Source of the DNA: Paracidobacterium acidisoli
GTDB taxonomy: Bacteria; Acidobacteriota; Terriglobia; Terriglobales; Acidobacteriaceae
Reading direction: 5' to 3'
Assembly: GCF_003428625.2 (NCBI RefSeq)
Contig: NZ_QVQT02000001.1
Span: 62,001 to 126,000 of the forward strand
Length of the DNA: 64,000 nt
Positions 34,220-46,573 of the stretch are shown here, piece after piece. Below the pieces are notes generated by a model. It saw nothing but the letters and a program-made list of their open reading frames with translations. It ran no database searches and was not told where the DNA came from. The position numbers and the translations under genes were made by a program. How positions within the stretch are numbered: the first letter of the stretch is position 1; each line of letters begins with the position of its first letter.

Positions 34220-35890
34220 ATGGATCGAAGCCCCGCAACTATTCTCCGCTGGCTTTTCGGCTCGCAGAGCGGTCTGACCGACCGGCAGATTCCGCGATGG
34301 ATTTTTCTGCGCACGCTGGCGGCGATTTATTTTTCCGCGTTCTTCTCGCTGCTGTTTCAGATCAAAGGACTGATCGGGCCGCAGGGCATTCTTCCGGCGC
34401 AGCAGTATCTCGCGGCCGTTGCCGAGCATCTCGGATCGCAGCGCTTCTGGTATGCGCCGACGCTCTTCTGGCTCTCCTCCGGATCGCACATGCTGATGGC
34501 CGTCACCTGGATCGGCCTGGCTGCCTCGGTGGTGGCGCTCTTCAATCTCTGGCCGCGGCTGTGCTTTGCCCTCTGCTTTGTCTGCTTCCTCTCCTTCGTC
34601 AGCGCCGCCGGAGACTTCTCCGGTTATCAGTCGGACGGCATGCTGCTGGAAGCAGGATTCATCGCGCTCTTCTTCACGCCAGGCGGTCTGCTGCCCGGAT
34701 GGGGTGAGCGCAGCCCCGTCCGGCGCGCTGCCCTGTTCCTCCTGTTATGGGAGTGGTTCCGCATCTACTTCGAATCGGGCATCGTCAAGCTGCTGAGCGG
34801 CGATCCGGAGTGGCGCAGCCTGACCGCGATGGATGAGTACTACCAGAACGGACCGCTCCCGACGTGGATCGGTTGGTATGTGCAGCACCTGCCGCACTGG
34901 TTTCATGTAGCCACGGCCGCCGGCACGCTGGTCATGGAGCTGGGCATCGTCTGGATGTTGTTTCTGCCGCGGCGGCTGCGGCTGATCTGCTTCTTCATCG
35001 TCACGCCGTGGGAGATCGGCGTGATTCTCACGGCCAATTACACCTTTCTGAATTACCTCGTCCTCTGCCTCGGCTTTCTGCTGCTCGACGACCGCAGCAT
35101 TCGCTGGCTGGTGCCCACGCGCTGGCGCAGCAGATTGCCCCGCGAGGTGTCCGTACAATCGAGCGACAACGCAGATCAAACCGAGCCGGTCCTGTCGATT
35201 CTCTCTGCACCCGAGGGTGCGGCAAAGGAAGAGAAGAAGCCGGCTGCGCCCCGCCGCGGCACTGCCGATCATCTGCGGGCACTGCGTCTGGCGGTGGTCG
35301 CCGTGCTGCTGACGTGGATTGCCTATGACACGACGGCAGAGCTGCTGCGGATGCCCTTCCCCGATCTGCCGCTGCCATCGGGGCCTGTCATCGCGCTCGA
35401 GCCGCTTCGCATCGCTAACCGGTACGGCCTTTTCGCCGTGATGACGCGCGGCCGGTATGAGATTGAATTTCAGGGCTCGAATGACGGGCAGAACTGGACG
35501 CCGTATCCCTTCCGCAACAAACCGCAGGCGCTGAATGAGGCGCCGCGCATTTACGCGCCGTACCAGCCGCGCTTCGACTGGAATCTCTGGTTCGCCTCGC
35601 TCGGCGACTGGCAGCAGTATCAGATCGTTCCCATGACCGAGGAGCGTCTGCTCGAAGCCAGTCCGGATGTTCTGGCTCTCTTTCGCAGCAACCCCTTTGC
35701 CCAGGCGCCGCCGCGCTACGTTCGCGCCGTGCTGTGGCAGTACTGGTTTACGTCCATGGCGGAAAAGAAGAGCACGGGAAACTGGTGGCGGCGCGAGCCG
35801 ATCGGCCTGTACGCTCCGGTGCTGACCCGTACGGTGGCAGGAAAGTTCGGAGTGGTGCAATGGCCGGAGCCTCTGCCGCAGCATAATTAA
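34220..35890 (+). CDS. Lipase maturation factor family membrane protein
   Basis: The 556-residue protein matches the LMF1/LMF2 family. It has many transmembrane helices in the first 310 residues, with QIKGLIGPQGILPAQQYL near 50, GDFSGYQSDGMLLEAGF near 135 and WFRIYFESGIVKLLSGDPEW near 180. A C-terminal soluble part carries RYEIEFQGSNDGQNW and YQPRFDWNLWFASL, both family hallmarks. In animals LMF1 helps fold secreted lipases in the ER; the bacterial role is not established. The start at 34220 has no evident ribosome site. The FAD oxidoreductase begins 3 nt after its stop. Confidence 0.9.
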   Translation: MDRSPATILRWLFGSQSGLTDRQIPRWIFLRTLAAIYFSAFFSLLFQIKGLIGPQGILPAQQYLAAVAEHLGSQRFWYAPTLFWLSSGSHMLMAVTWIGLAASVVALFNLWPRLCFALCFVCFLSFVSAAGDFSGYQSDGMLLEAGFIALFFTPGGLLPGWGERSPVRRAALFLLLWEWFRIYFESGIVKLLSGDPEWRSLTAMDEYYQNGPLPTWIGWYVQHLPHWFHVATAAGTLVMELGIVWMLFLPRRLRLICFFIVTPWEIGVILTANYTFLNYLVLCLGFLLLDDRSIRWLVPTRWRSRLPREVSVQSSDNADQTEPVLSILSAPEGAAKEEKKPAAPRRGTADHLRALRLAVVAVLLTWIAYDTTAELLRMPFPDLPLPSGPVIALEPLRIANRYGLFAVMTRGRYEIEFQGSNDGQNWTPYPFRNKPQALNEAPRIYAPYQPRFDWNLWFASLGDWQQYQIVPMTEERLLEASPDVLALFRSNPFAQAPPRYVRAVLWQYWFTSMAEKKSTGNWWRREPIGLYAPVLTRTVAGKFGVVQWPEPLPQHN

Positions 35891-35893
35891 GAT

Positions 35894-37306
35894 ATGCGCG
35901 CCTCTGTGATCGGATCGGGACCGAATGGGCTGGCGGCGGCGATTGTCCTGGCTCAGGCCGGATTGCCGGTGGATGTCTTCGAGGCGGAAACGCAGCCCGG
36001 AGGCGCCGCGCGAACGCTTCCTTTGACGCTGACCGGCTTTCGCCATGACTTCGGCTCGGCGGTCTATCCCATGGCCGTGGGCTCGCCGTTTTTCCGCTCG
36101 CTGCCGCTCGAACAGAACGGCCTGGTCTGGATTCACGGGTCAGCGCCCCTGGCGCATCCGTTCGATGATGGTACGGCGGCCGTTCTCGAACGCGATCTGA
36201 AAGAGGCTGAGCGCACGCTGGGCGCGGACGGCAAACCGTGGCGGCGCATGGCGCAGCCCATCGTCGATCACTGGACCGCATTTGCCGAAGACGCTCTGGG
36301 ACCGGCGCTTCGCATCCCACGGCATCCGTTTCTGATGGCGCAGTTCGGCCTCAGAGCGCTGACCTCTGCCCAAACCTTCAGCAGCAATAGCTTTCAGAGC
36401 CCGCGGACGCGCGGCCTCTTTGCCGGCCTCGCGGCGCACTCGATTCTCGCGCTCGATCAGCCGCTGACCGCAGCCGTCGGCATCATGTTCGCCGCGACCG
36501 TGCATGCGCTTGGCTGGCCCATTCCGCGGGGCGGCGCGCAGGCGATTCCCGATGCGCTGATTCGCTGCCTGGAATCGCGCGGCGGAACCGTTCATACCGG
36601 ACGCCGCATCACGGCGCTGCACGAGCTGGATCACGAGGACTCGCTGATTCTTTGCGATGTCACGCCGCAGCAGCTGCTCTCCATCGCCGGAGGCCGCCTG
36701 GCCCAGTCTTACCGGCGGGCGCTGGAGGGCTTTCAGTATGGTCCCGGAGCCTTCAAGATCGACTATGCCCTGTCTGAGCCGATTCCGTGGAAGGCGCAGG
36801 AGTGCCGGCGCGCCATCACCGTGCATCTGGGCGGCACCTTCGAGGAGATCGCGCGATCGGAACATGCCGCCAGCCACGGACAGCACATCGACGAGCCCTT
36901 TGTGCTGCTCGCTCAGCCGACGCTCTTCGATGCGAGCCGCGCACCGGAAGGAAAACACATTGCCTGGGCTTACTGTCACGTGCCGAACGGCTCGACGATC
37001 GATATGACCAGCCGCATCGAGGCACAGATTGAGCGCTTCGCGCCGGGATTCCGCGATTGCGTGGTGGCGCGGCGCGTATCATCGCCCGCTGTGCTTGAGT
37101 CCATGGACGCGAACCTGATCGGCGGCGACATCAACGGAGGAGCCTTCACGCTGCGGCAGTTCTTCCTTCGCCCCGCCCTCGGCGAATACGCCACCGGCGT
37201 GCCGAACCTGTATCTTTGCTCGTCCTCCACGCCTCCCGGCGGCGGCGTACACGGCATGTGCGGGTACCATGCGGCGAAGCTGGCGCTGCGCCGACTGCGC
37301 CGCTGA
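35894..37306 (+). CDS. FAD-dependent oxidoreductase, phytoene-desaturase/PYROXD2-like
   Basis: The 470-residue protein begins with a dinucleotide-binding fold ([21 protein letters not shown]) and the second FAD motif [21 protein letters not shown]. The C-terminal FAD motif [21 protein letters not shown] is also present. The group covers carotenoid desaturases and the poorly understood PYROXD2 proteins, and no carotenoid gene is nearby. It is 3 nt from the lipase-maturation-factor gene and 83 nt upstream of glpK, so it may belong to a lipid/glycerol use transcript. Confidence 0.85.
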   Translation: MRASVIGSGPNGLAAAIVLAQAGLPVDVFEAETQPGGAARTLPLTLTGFRHDFGSAVYPMAVGSPFFRSLPLEQNGLVWIHGSAPLAHPFDDGTAAVLERDLKEAERTLGADGKPWRRMAQPIVDHWTAFAEDALGPALRIPRHPFLMAQFGLRALTSAQTFSSNSFQSPRTRGLFAGLAAHSILALDQPLTAAVGIMFAATVHALGWPIPRGGAQAIPDALIRCLESRGGTVHTGRRITALHELDHEDSLILCDVTPQQLLSIAGGRLAQSYRRALEGFQYGPGAFKIDYALSEPIPWKAQECRRAITVHLGGTFEEIARSEHAASHGQHIDEPFVLLAQPTLFDASRAPEGKHIAWAYCHVPNGSTIDMTSRIEAQIERFAPGFRDCVVARRVSSPAVLESMDANLIGGDINGGAFTLRQFFLRPALGEYATGVPNLYLCSSSTPPGGGVHGMCGYHAAKLALRRLRR

Positions 37307-37389
37307 AAGGCCGCATATTCGAGCGGCAGCGAGGGCTTGCTCCGGCAGAGCAAACCGTGTCTACTGGTCTCCGCGAGGAAACCGATTCG

Positions 37390-38877
37390 ATGCCCTACAT
37401 CCTGTCGCTCGATCAGGGAACGACCAGCTCGCGGGCCATTCTTTTCAGCCACTCCGGCGAAATTGCCGCCCAGGCGCAGCATGAATTTCAGCAGATTTAT
37501 CCGAAGCCCGGATGGGTCGAGCACGACTCGTTTGAAATCCTGACGTCACAGATCAGCTCGGCCGTTGAAGCGCTGGGCAAGGCAGGTGTGCGTCCGCGCG
37601 ATGTCGCCGCCACGGGCATTACGAATCAGCGCGAAACGGTCATTGTGTGGGATCGTGAGACGGGCCGGCCTGTGTATAACGCGATCGTCTGGCAGGACCG
37701 GCGTACGGCGTCGCGCTGCAAAGAGCTGACCGGCTCGGGCGCGGAGACCATGATCCGCGAGCGGACCGGGCTGGTGATCGACCCCTATTTCTCGGCCACG
37801 AAGATCGCCTGGATTCTGGAGAATGTGGACGGCGCGCGGCAGCGCGCAGAGGATGGAAAGCTCGCCTTCGGCACCGTCGACAGCTGGCTGATCTGGAACC
37901 TGACCAGCGGCACAAAGCATGTCACCGACACGACCAACGCATCGCGCACGCTGCTCTTCAATATCGTGACCGGGCAGTGGGATGACGATCTGCTGAAGCT
38001 CTTCGGCATTCCGCGCAGCATGATGCCGGAGGTGGTGTGGTCGAGCGAGCCGGTGGGCGACGTGACCACCACGCTGGCGCTCAGCGGGATTCGCATCGCC
38101 GGCATAGCGGGCGATCAGCAGGCGGCACTCTTCGGACAGCTTTGCCTGCACCCTGGCGACGCGAAGAACACGTATGGAACCGGCTGCTTTCTGCTGGAGC
38201 ATATCGGCAACCAGTTTGTGCAGTCGAAGCACCGGCTGATTACGACGCTGGCGGCGAGCGTTGAGCGCAGGCTGGAGTATGCGCTCGAAGGCAGCATCTT
38301 TATCGGCGGAGCCGTGGTGCAGTGGCTGCGCGATAATCTGCGCATGATCCGCACTTCTTCTGAAGTGGAAGAGCTGGCTATGTCTGTGCCGGACAGCGAT
38401 GGCGTCGTCTTCGTTCCGGCCTTTGTCGGCCTTGGCGCGCCGCACTGGGACCCGTATGCCTCCGGCATGCTGATCGGCCTGCAGCGCGGCACACAGCCGG
38501 GACACATTGCGCGAGCGGCGCTGGAGAGCATCGCCTTTCAGGTGGCGGATGTGCTGGACGCGATGCGCTCGGAGACCGGCCAGGCCATTCCCGAGCTTCG
38601 CGTCGATGGCGGCGCAGCCGTCAACGATATGCTGATGCAGTTTCAGGCCGATCTGCTGGGCGTTCCTGTGGTTCGTCCCCAGGTCACGGAGACGACGGCG
38701 CTGGGCGCGGCCTATCTGGCAGGACTCGCGGTCGGCTTCTGGAAAGATCCAAAGGAGATCTGGTCGCACCGGAAGAGCGATACGCGGTTTGAGCCGAAGA
38801 TGCATCCCGCTGAAGTGCAGGCACGGCGCGAGCGCTGGAATCATGCGGTGGAGCGCGCCAGGGGCTGGTCTCGCTGA
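37390..38877 (+). CDS. glpK: Glycerol kinase
   Basis: The ATG at 37390 (GAGG upstream) gives 495 residues, the normal glycerol kinase length. FGGY-kinase motifs are complete: [55 protein letters not shown] and the second signature in [22 protein letters not shown]. It makes sn-glycerol 3-phosphate from glycerol and ATP. The next gene glpD begins on the last base of its stop codon (TGATG), indicating tight co-translation. Confidence 0.97.
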   Translation: MPYILSLDQGTTSSRAILFSHSGEIAAQAQHEFQQIYPKPGWVEHDSFEILTSQISSAVEALGKAGVRPRDVAATGITNQRETVIVWDRETGRPVYNAIVWQDRRTASRCKELTGSGAETMIRERTGLVIDPYFSATKIAWILENVDGARQRAEDGKLAFGTVDSWLIWNLTSGTKHVTDTTNASRTLLFNIVTGQWDDDLLKLFGIPRSMMPEVVWSSEPVGDVTTTLALSGIRIAGIAGDQQAALFGQLCLHPGDAKNTYGTGCFLLEHIGNQFVQSKHRLITTLAASVERRLEYALEGSIFIGGAVVQWLRDNLRMIRTSSEVEELAMSVPDSDGVVFVPAFVGLGAPHWDPYASGMLIGLQRGTQPGHIARAALESIAFQVADVLDAMRSETGQAIPELRVDGGAAVNDMLMQFQADLLGVPVVRPQVTETTALGAAYLAGLAVGFWKDPKEIWSHRKSDTRFEPKMHPAEVQARRERWNHAVERARGWSR

Positions 38878-40439
38878 TGCGGCGCGAGCAGATGCTGCAG
38901 AGGCTGCGCGAGCGCAGCACGCCGTGGGACATGCTGATTATCGGCGGCGGAGCCAGCGGTGTCGGCGTTGCCGTCGATGCGGCCTCGCGCGGCTTCGACG
39001 TGCTGCTGCTGGAGGCGCAGGACTTCGGCAAGGCCACTTCAAGCCGCAGCACCAAGCTGGTGCATGGCGGCGTGCGCTACCTCGAACAGGGCAACGTCTC
39101 GCTGGTGATGTCGGCGCTGAAGGAGCGCGGGCTGCTGCGGCAGAACGCTCCGCACCTGGTGCATGACCTGGCTTTCGTCGTTCCGAATTATTCCTGGTGG
39201 GAGGCGCCGTTCTACGGCATCGGACTGAAGCTTTACGACATGCTGGCCGGCAAATATGGCTTCGGCAAATCGCGCCTGCTCTCGCCGGAAGATACGCTGG
39301 AGCTGCTGCCCACGCTCGAGACCAATGGGCTGCGCGGCGGCGTGATCTATTACGACGGCCAGTTTGATGACTCCCGCCTGCTCATTCACCTCGCGATGAC
39401 GGCCGCCGATCATGGAGCGGTGCTGATCAATTACATGCCCGCGATCGAGCTGACCAAAGACGAGGAGGGCTACCTGAACGGGGCCATCGCCAGAGACGAA
39501 GAGACCGGCGAATCCTTCACCATTGCCGCGCGGGTCGTCATCAACGCCACCGGCATTTTTACCGACCGCATTCGCAGGCTTGCCGATCCTGACGCGGCGG
39601 AGATGATGACTCCGAGCCAGGGCATTCATCTCGTCTTCGACCGCTCGTTTCTGCGCGGAGACACCGCATTGATGGTGCCGCGCACCAGTGACGGACGCGT
39701 GCTCTTTGCCATTCCCTGGCACGATCACACTGTCGTCGGCACGACGGACACTCCGCTGGAGGAAGCCGTTTACGATCCGAAACCGCTTGAGGAAGAGATC
39801 CGCTTTATCCTGGAGACGGCGGGGCTCTACCTGAGCCGTCCGCCGCAGCGAAGCGATGTGCTGAGCGTCTATGCGGGCATCCGGCCCCTGGTCAAAGCCG
39901 ACAGCGACAGCAAAACATCGGCACTTTCCCGCGATCATGTCATTCACGTCGATAACTCGGGCCTGCTGACGCTGACCGGCGGCAAGTGGACCACCTACCG
40001 GCACATGGCGGAAGACTGCGTGGATCATGCCATCACGCTGGGCCGGCTGCGGGAAGAGCCCTGCGTCACCAAAACCCTGCATATTCACGGCTATCGCGAA
40101 GAGATCGAGGATCTGGGCAGTCTGTGGGTCTATGGATCGGATGCCGATGAGATTCGCGCCATTGGCAATGCCGATCCGGCGCTGCGCGCGCCGCTTCATC
40201 CCGAGCTGCCCTGCACCGGCGCTGAAGTGGTGTGGGCCGCCCGCGCAGAGATGGCGCGCACGGTGGAAGATGTGCTGGCCCGGCGGAACCGGGCGTTGTT
40301 TCTTCATGCGCGCGCGGCAATCGCGATGGCTGAGCCGGCGGCGCGTCTTATGGCGAAGGAACTGGGACTCGACGATGCGTGGATCGCCCGTGAGGTCGAA
40401 TCCTTCCGGCAGCTGGCGCAGCAGTATCTGGTGATGTGA
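38877..40439 (+). CDS. glpD: Aerobic glycerol-3-phosphate dehydrogenase (FAD)
   Basis: The 520-residue protein has the FAD motif LIIGGGASGVGVAVDAASRG and the GlpD signature SSRSTKLVHGGVRYLEQGN near 55. Later IPWHDHTVVGTTDTPLE, GIRPLVKADSDSKTS and LTLTGGKWTTYRHMAED are also typical. It oxidises glycerol 3-phosphate to DHAP at the membrane and passes electrons to quinone. It overlaps glpK by one base; the aquaporin follows 67 nt downstream. Confidence 0.96.
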   Translation: MRREQMLQRLRERSTPWDMLIIGGGASGVGVAVDAASRGFDVLLLEAQDFGKATSSRSTKLVHGGVRYLEQGNVSLVMSALKERGLLRQNAPHLVHDLAFVVPNYSWWEAPFYGIGLKLYDMLAGKYGFGKSRLLSPEDTLELLPTLETNGLRGGVIYYDGQFDDSRLLIHLAMTAADHGAVLINYMPAIELTKDEEGYLNGAIARDEETGESFTIAARVVINATGIFTDRIRRLADPDAAEMMTPSQGIHLVFDRSFLRGDTALMVPRTSDGRVLFAIPWHDHTVVGTTDTPLEEAVYDPKPLEEEIRFILETAGLYLSRPPQRSDVLSVYAGIRPLVKADSDSKTSALSRDHVIHVDNSGLLTLTGGKWTTYRHMAEDCVDHAITLGRLREEPCVTKTLHIHGYREEIEDLGSLWVYGSDADEIRAIGNADPALRAPLHPELPCTGAEVVWAARAEMARTVEDVLARRNRALFLHARAAIAMAEPAARLMAKELGLDDAWIAREVESFRQLAQQYLVM

Positions 40440-40506
40440 TGCCGGCAAACAGCGATGGATATCGAACAACTATGGTGACGGCATCAGGAAAGTGTGAGTA
40501 CGGCAA

Positions 40507-41235
40507 ATGAGATGTCCTTTTCTCGGAGAGTTCATGGGAACTCTCATGCTGGTTTTGCTGGGTGATGGTGTCAACGCGGCCGTGCTGCTGAAGCGCTCGA
40601 AGGCGGAGGGCAGCGGCTGGATGGTCATTACGACGGGCTGGATGCTCGCCGTGCTGTGCGGCATCTTCACCGCGCAGCTCTTCGGCAGCGCCGATGCTCA
40701 TCTGAATCCGGCGATCACCCTGGCATCGGCGGCGCAGTCCGGCAGCTTCGGCCATGTCGCAGGCTTCGCGCTGGCGCAGATGCTTGGCGCATTCACGGGG
40801 GCGGTGCTGGTGTGGCTTCACTACTATCCGCACTGGAAGATCACTGATGATCCGGAGCTGAAGCGCGCCGTCTTCTGCACCGGTCCGGCGATCCGTAATC
40901 CGCTGACAAACTTTCTGAGCGAAGTGATCGGGACCGCGGTTCTTGTGCTGGTGGCGGGCGCGATGAGCTCGAAGCTGGTGCTCACCTCGGGCGCGGCGGC
41001 CGGGCTGTCGCCGTGGCTGGTGAGCTGCGTGGTCTGGGGAATCGGCCTTTCGCTCGGCGGAACGACCGGCTATGCGATCAATCCCGCGCGCGATCTGGGA
41101 CCGCGTGTGGCGCACGCTCTGATGCCGATTGCAGGCAAAGGATCGAGCGACTGGGGCTATGCCCTGATTCCAATTCTCGGCCCTGCCACCGGAGGCATAT
41201 TGGCAGGGCTGGTGCTGCGCTGGATCGGCGCTTGA
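40507..41235 (+). CDS. glpF: Aquaglyceroporin (MIP family, glycerol facilitator)
   Basis: The 242-residue protein has six hydrophobic segments and both NPA boxes: NPA at 67-69 (HLNPAIT) and the second in GYAINPARDLGPR. The aspartate directly after the second NPAR is the mark of glycerol-conducting channels rather than pure water channels. It should admit glycerol for the preceding kinase and dehydrogenase. It is convergent with the next gene, with only 11 nt between stops. Confidence 0.95.
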   Translation: MRCPFLGEFMGTLMLVLLGDGVNAAVLLKRSKAEGSGWMVITTGWMLAVLCGIFTAQLFGSADAHLNPAITLASAAQSGSFGHVAGFALAQMLGAFTGAVLVWLHYYPHWKITDDPELKRAVFCTGPAIRNPLTNFLSEVIGTAVLVLVAGAMSSKLVLTSGAAAGLSPWLVSCVVWGIGLSLGGTTGYAINPARDLGPRVAHALMPIAGKGSSDWGYALIPILGPATGGILAGLVLRWIGA

Positions 41236-41246
41236 TCAAAACATAA

Positions 41247-41951
41247 TCAGAAGTGGTGCAGGCGCTCCGGCGCAGGCACCTCAACCGGACGCGCCGCTTC
41301 GCGCTCAAGCGACCGGCTGACAAGATCGCGCGAGCCAAGCCCGACGGCCAGCGCCAGCGCCAGCACAATGCCGCCGAAGAGGATTCCGAAGGCCAGCTCG
41401 ACGATCTCACCACCAAGCGCCAGATGATCGAGAACCATGGCCGCAGTCAGAACGAAGATAAGCCAGCGCACGCCCATGCTCAGAATGCGCGCGTAGCTCA
41501 GGTTGAGATTGACGGACGCGATAAGAACGCTGCGCGAAAGGAAGCGCCCCAGAACCGTGCCGGCCAGAAGCAGAATCGCCGCGCCGATGATGCGCGGAAT
41601 ATAGGAGAAGATGTACGCGGAGATTCCGGCCTCCGACGATCCCGCTTCAAATGCGGAGACACCCACGAGCAGACCGATGATGATGAAGCCCCAGAAGATC
41701 ACCCGCGTAATCAGCAGTGTGGGCGTGTAGCGCGGCGTCCACTCGGCGATCGTGCCTGTTCCCTTACCCATGCGCTCATCGAACTTCACCGCAATGAGAA
41801 TGCGGCGCGCCAGCATGGCCAGCGCCCAGGCGATCACAAGAAAGATCAACAGCGCCACGATGAATGCCAGAATGCCGGGCAGCAGTATGGCGATCTTGTT
41901 AATCACCCGCACCATCGACTGGTGAAGCGATTGTTCGACCTGATTCCACAT
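41247..41951 (-). CDS. Membrane protein with conserved TM-helix repeats (mechanosensitive-channel-like)
   Basis: The 234-residue protein has about five transmembrane helices. Its first helix block LPGILAFIVALLIFLVIAWALAMLARRILIAVKFDERMGKG-like layout (broken by a charged turn) repeats later as ILLLAGTVLGRFLSRSVLIA. The terminal helix ILFGGIVLALALAVGLGSRDLVSRSLE resembles the pore-lining helix of MscS-type channels. It is the last gene of the glgE operon, 21 nt after the glycosyltransferase-like gene. A channel or scaffold role is plausible, and there is no full MscS soluble domain. Confidence 0.75.
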   Translation of the reverse strand: MWNQVEQSLHQSMVRVINKIAILLPGILAFIVALLIFLVIAWALAMLARRILIAVKFDERMGKGTGTIAEWTPRYTPTLLITRVIFWGFIIIGLLVGVSAFEAGSSEAGISAYIFSYIPRIIGAAILLLAGTVLGRFLSRSVLIASVNLNLSYARILSMGVRWLIFVLTAAMVLDHLALGGEIVELAFGILFGGIVLALALAVGLGSRDLVSRSLEREAARPVEVPAPERLHHF

Positions 41952-41972
41952 GATGTTTCTCCTTCGACGGAG

Positions 41973-43211
41973 CTACGGATTGAACCGGTCCGGCCATCTC
42001 CAGCGCGAAACCAGATATGGCTTGTTGTCTTCGTAAGCGCGAGCCAGCTGCTCCAGCCGCTGTTCGGCCGCCGCATGGGTCATATTTGATACTTCTCTGA
42101 CGTAGGACGCTACCCATCCCAGGTAGAGCGGCGTCAGCGCGCCCAGCAGATGTGTCCGGCTGATGGTGCGCAGCCGGTGTGCGAGAGCGAAGTCGTACAC
42201 AATTTTCACCCACAGCGTGTCGGGCATGCGAAACTGCTCCGGCGACTGGCGAGCGAGATGCTTCAGCTCAAGCAGAGTGACGGGAGGCAGCACCAGACGC
42301 CACACCTCATCCAGGTTCTTCGATCCCAGAAGAAATGAGTCGATCATCGGCTTCGCATCGATTGGCTCCTCGCTCACCGGGGGCGGCGTGGGCGTTCCCC
42401 ACGTGGGCGTCTGCTGCGAGGCGCGCACGCGCTGCCACTGCGCCGCATACTGCTCCATTTCGAGAAAAGCGGAGCCGACAAGCTGCGCAAGCACGACGCT
42501 TAGTTCCAGACCCTCGGTGGGAACGTGGTGATGCACATCGAGATATACCTGGCCGATCGGAGCAGCATCGATGGCGGCGACGGTCGCAGGCCACAGAAGA
42601 GAGCGATCCGCCTGATTGCCCGAGCGCGCAGACAGAGCAAGCCGCGTGCTCAGCCGCGCCGACACGCCGAATTCAAATGGCAGAGGATAGCGTACGCGCC
42701 GCCCGTAAAGCGCCCGCGTCAGCGGTGAGAGGATGCCGCTGTTGATCAGTCCGTCGTACTTCCCGACGGGATAAATCGGCGTCACCAGATCGCACTGCTT
42801 TTCGACCGAAGCGTAGAGCAGCATCTGAATGCTCTGCACATGGAGCGCAACCAGATCTGCATTGAGGACGAGACAGCTTCCCGCGTTCAGCAGCGCCGCT
42901 ATCTCCAGAATGGAGCGCTGCGCCGATGCGGCTTCGATCCACAGCTCGCCGGCTGGTCCGGAAGACGGCGACGGATATTGCAGGCACACAACGGTCGAAT
43001 CCGGAGCGGAGGGAGGCTGCTCCGGCGGCGTGTCTCCGGGAAACGCAAAGACGATCTTCTGCGCCGTCTCGCCCAGCTCCGCAATCACCTGCGCCGCGCG
43101 TTCATAAAAACCATCGCGGCCGACTGTGCCCCAGACACCGATCAGGACGTCGACAGAACCGATCGCTTCAATCCTGCGTTTTGTCTCTTCCGGAAGTTCC
43201 ACTCTTGCCAT
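41973..43211 (-). CDS. Putative GT-A glycosyltransferase, GpgS/mannosylglycerate-synthase-like
   Basis: This is a 412-residue protein of uncertain family. A central GT-A-like core has the candidate metal motif LNADLVAL near residue 117. Next come DLVTPIYPVGKYDGLINSGI and PLTRALYGRRVRYPLPFEFG near 150-180, then a helical C-terminal part (WVKIVYDFALAHR, LLGALTPLYLGWVASYV). This order resembles retaining glucosyl-3-phosphoglycerate (GT81) and mannosylglycerate (GT78) synthases, in which a P-L-x-x-E/G segment follows the D-x-D. The N-terminal donor-binding segment (SVDVLIGVWGTVGRDGF) is atypical. It lies in the glgE operon, 18 nt after the treS fusion. Function is inference. Confidence 0.6.
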   Translation of the reverse strand: MARVELPEETKRRIEAIGSVDVLIGVWGTVGRDGFYERAAQVIAELGETAQKIVFAFPGDTPPEQPPSAPDSTVVCLQYPSPSSGPAGELWIEAASAQRSILEIAALLNAGSCLVLNADLVALHVQSIQMLLYASVEKQCDLVTPIYPVGKYDGLINSGILSPLTRALYGRRVRYPLPFEFGVSARLSTRLALSARSGNQADRSLLWPATVAAIDAAPIGQVYLDVHHHVPTEGLELSVVLAQLVGSAFLEMEQYAAQWQRVRASQQTPTWGTPTPPPVSEEPIDAKPMIDSFLLGSKNLDEVWRLVLPPVTLLELKHLARQSPEQFRMPDTLWVKIVYDFALAHRLRTISRTHLLGALTPLYLGWVASYVREVSNMTHAAAEQRLEQLARAYEDNKPYLVSRWRWPDRFNP

Positions 43212-43229
43212 CGCGTGCTATCCCCCTGC

Positions 43230-46559
<3,330 letters not shown>

Positions 46560-46573
46560 TCTGCTGACGATCC

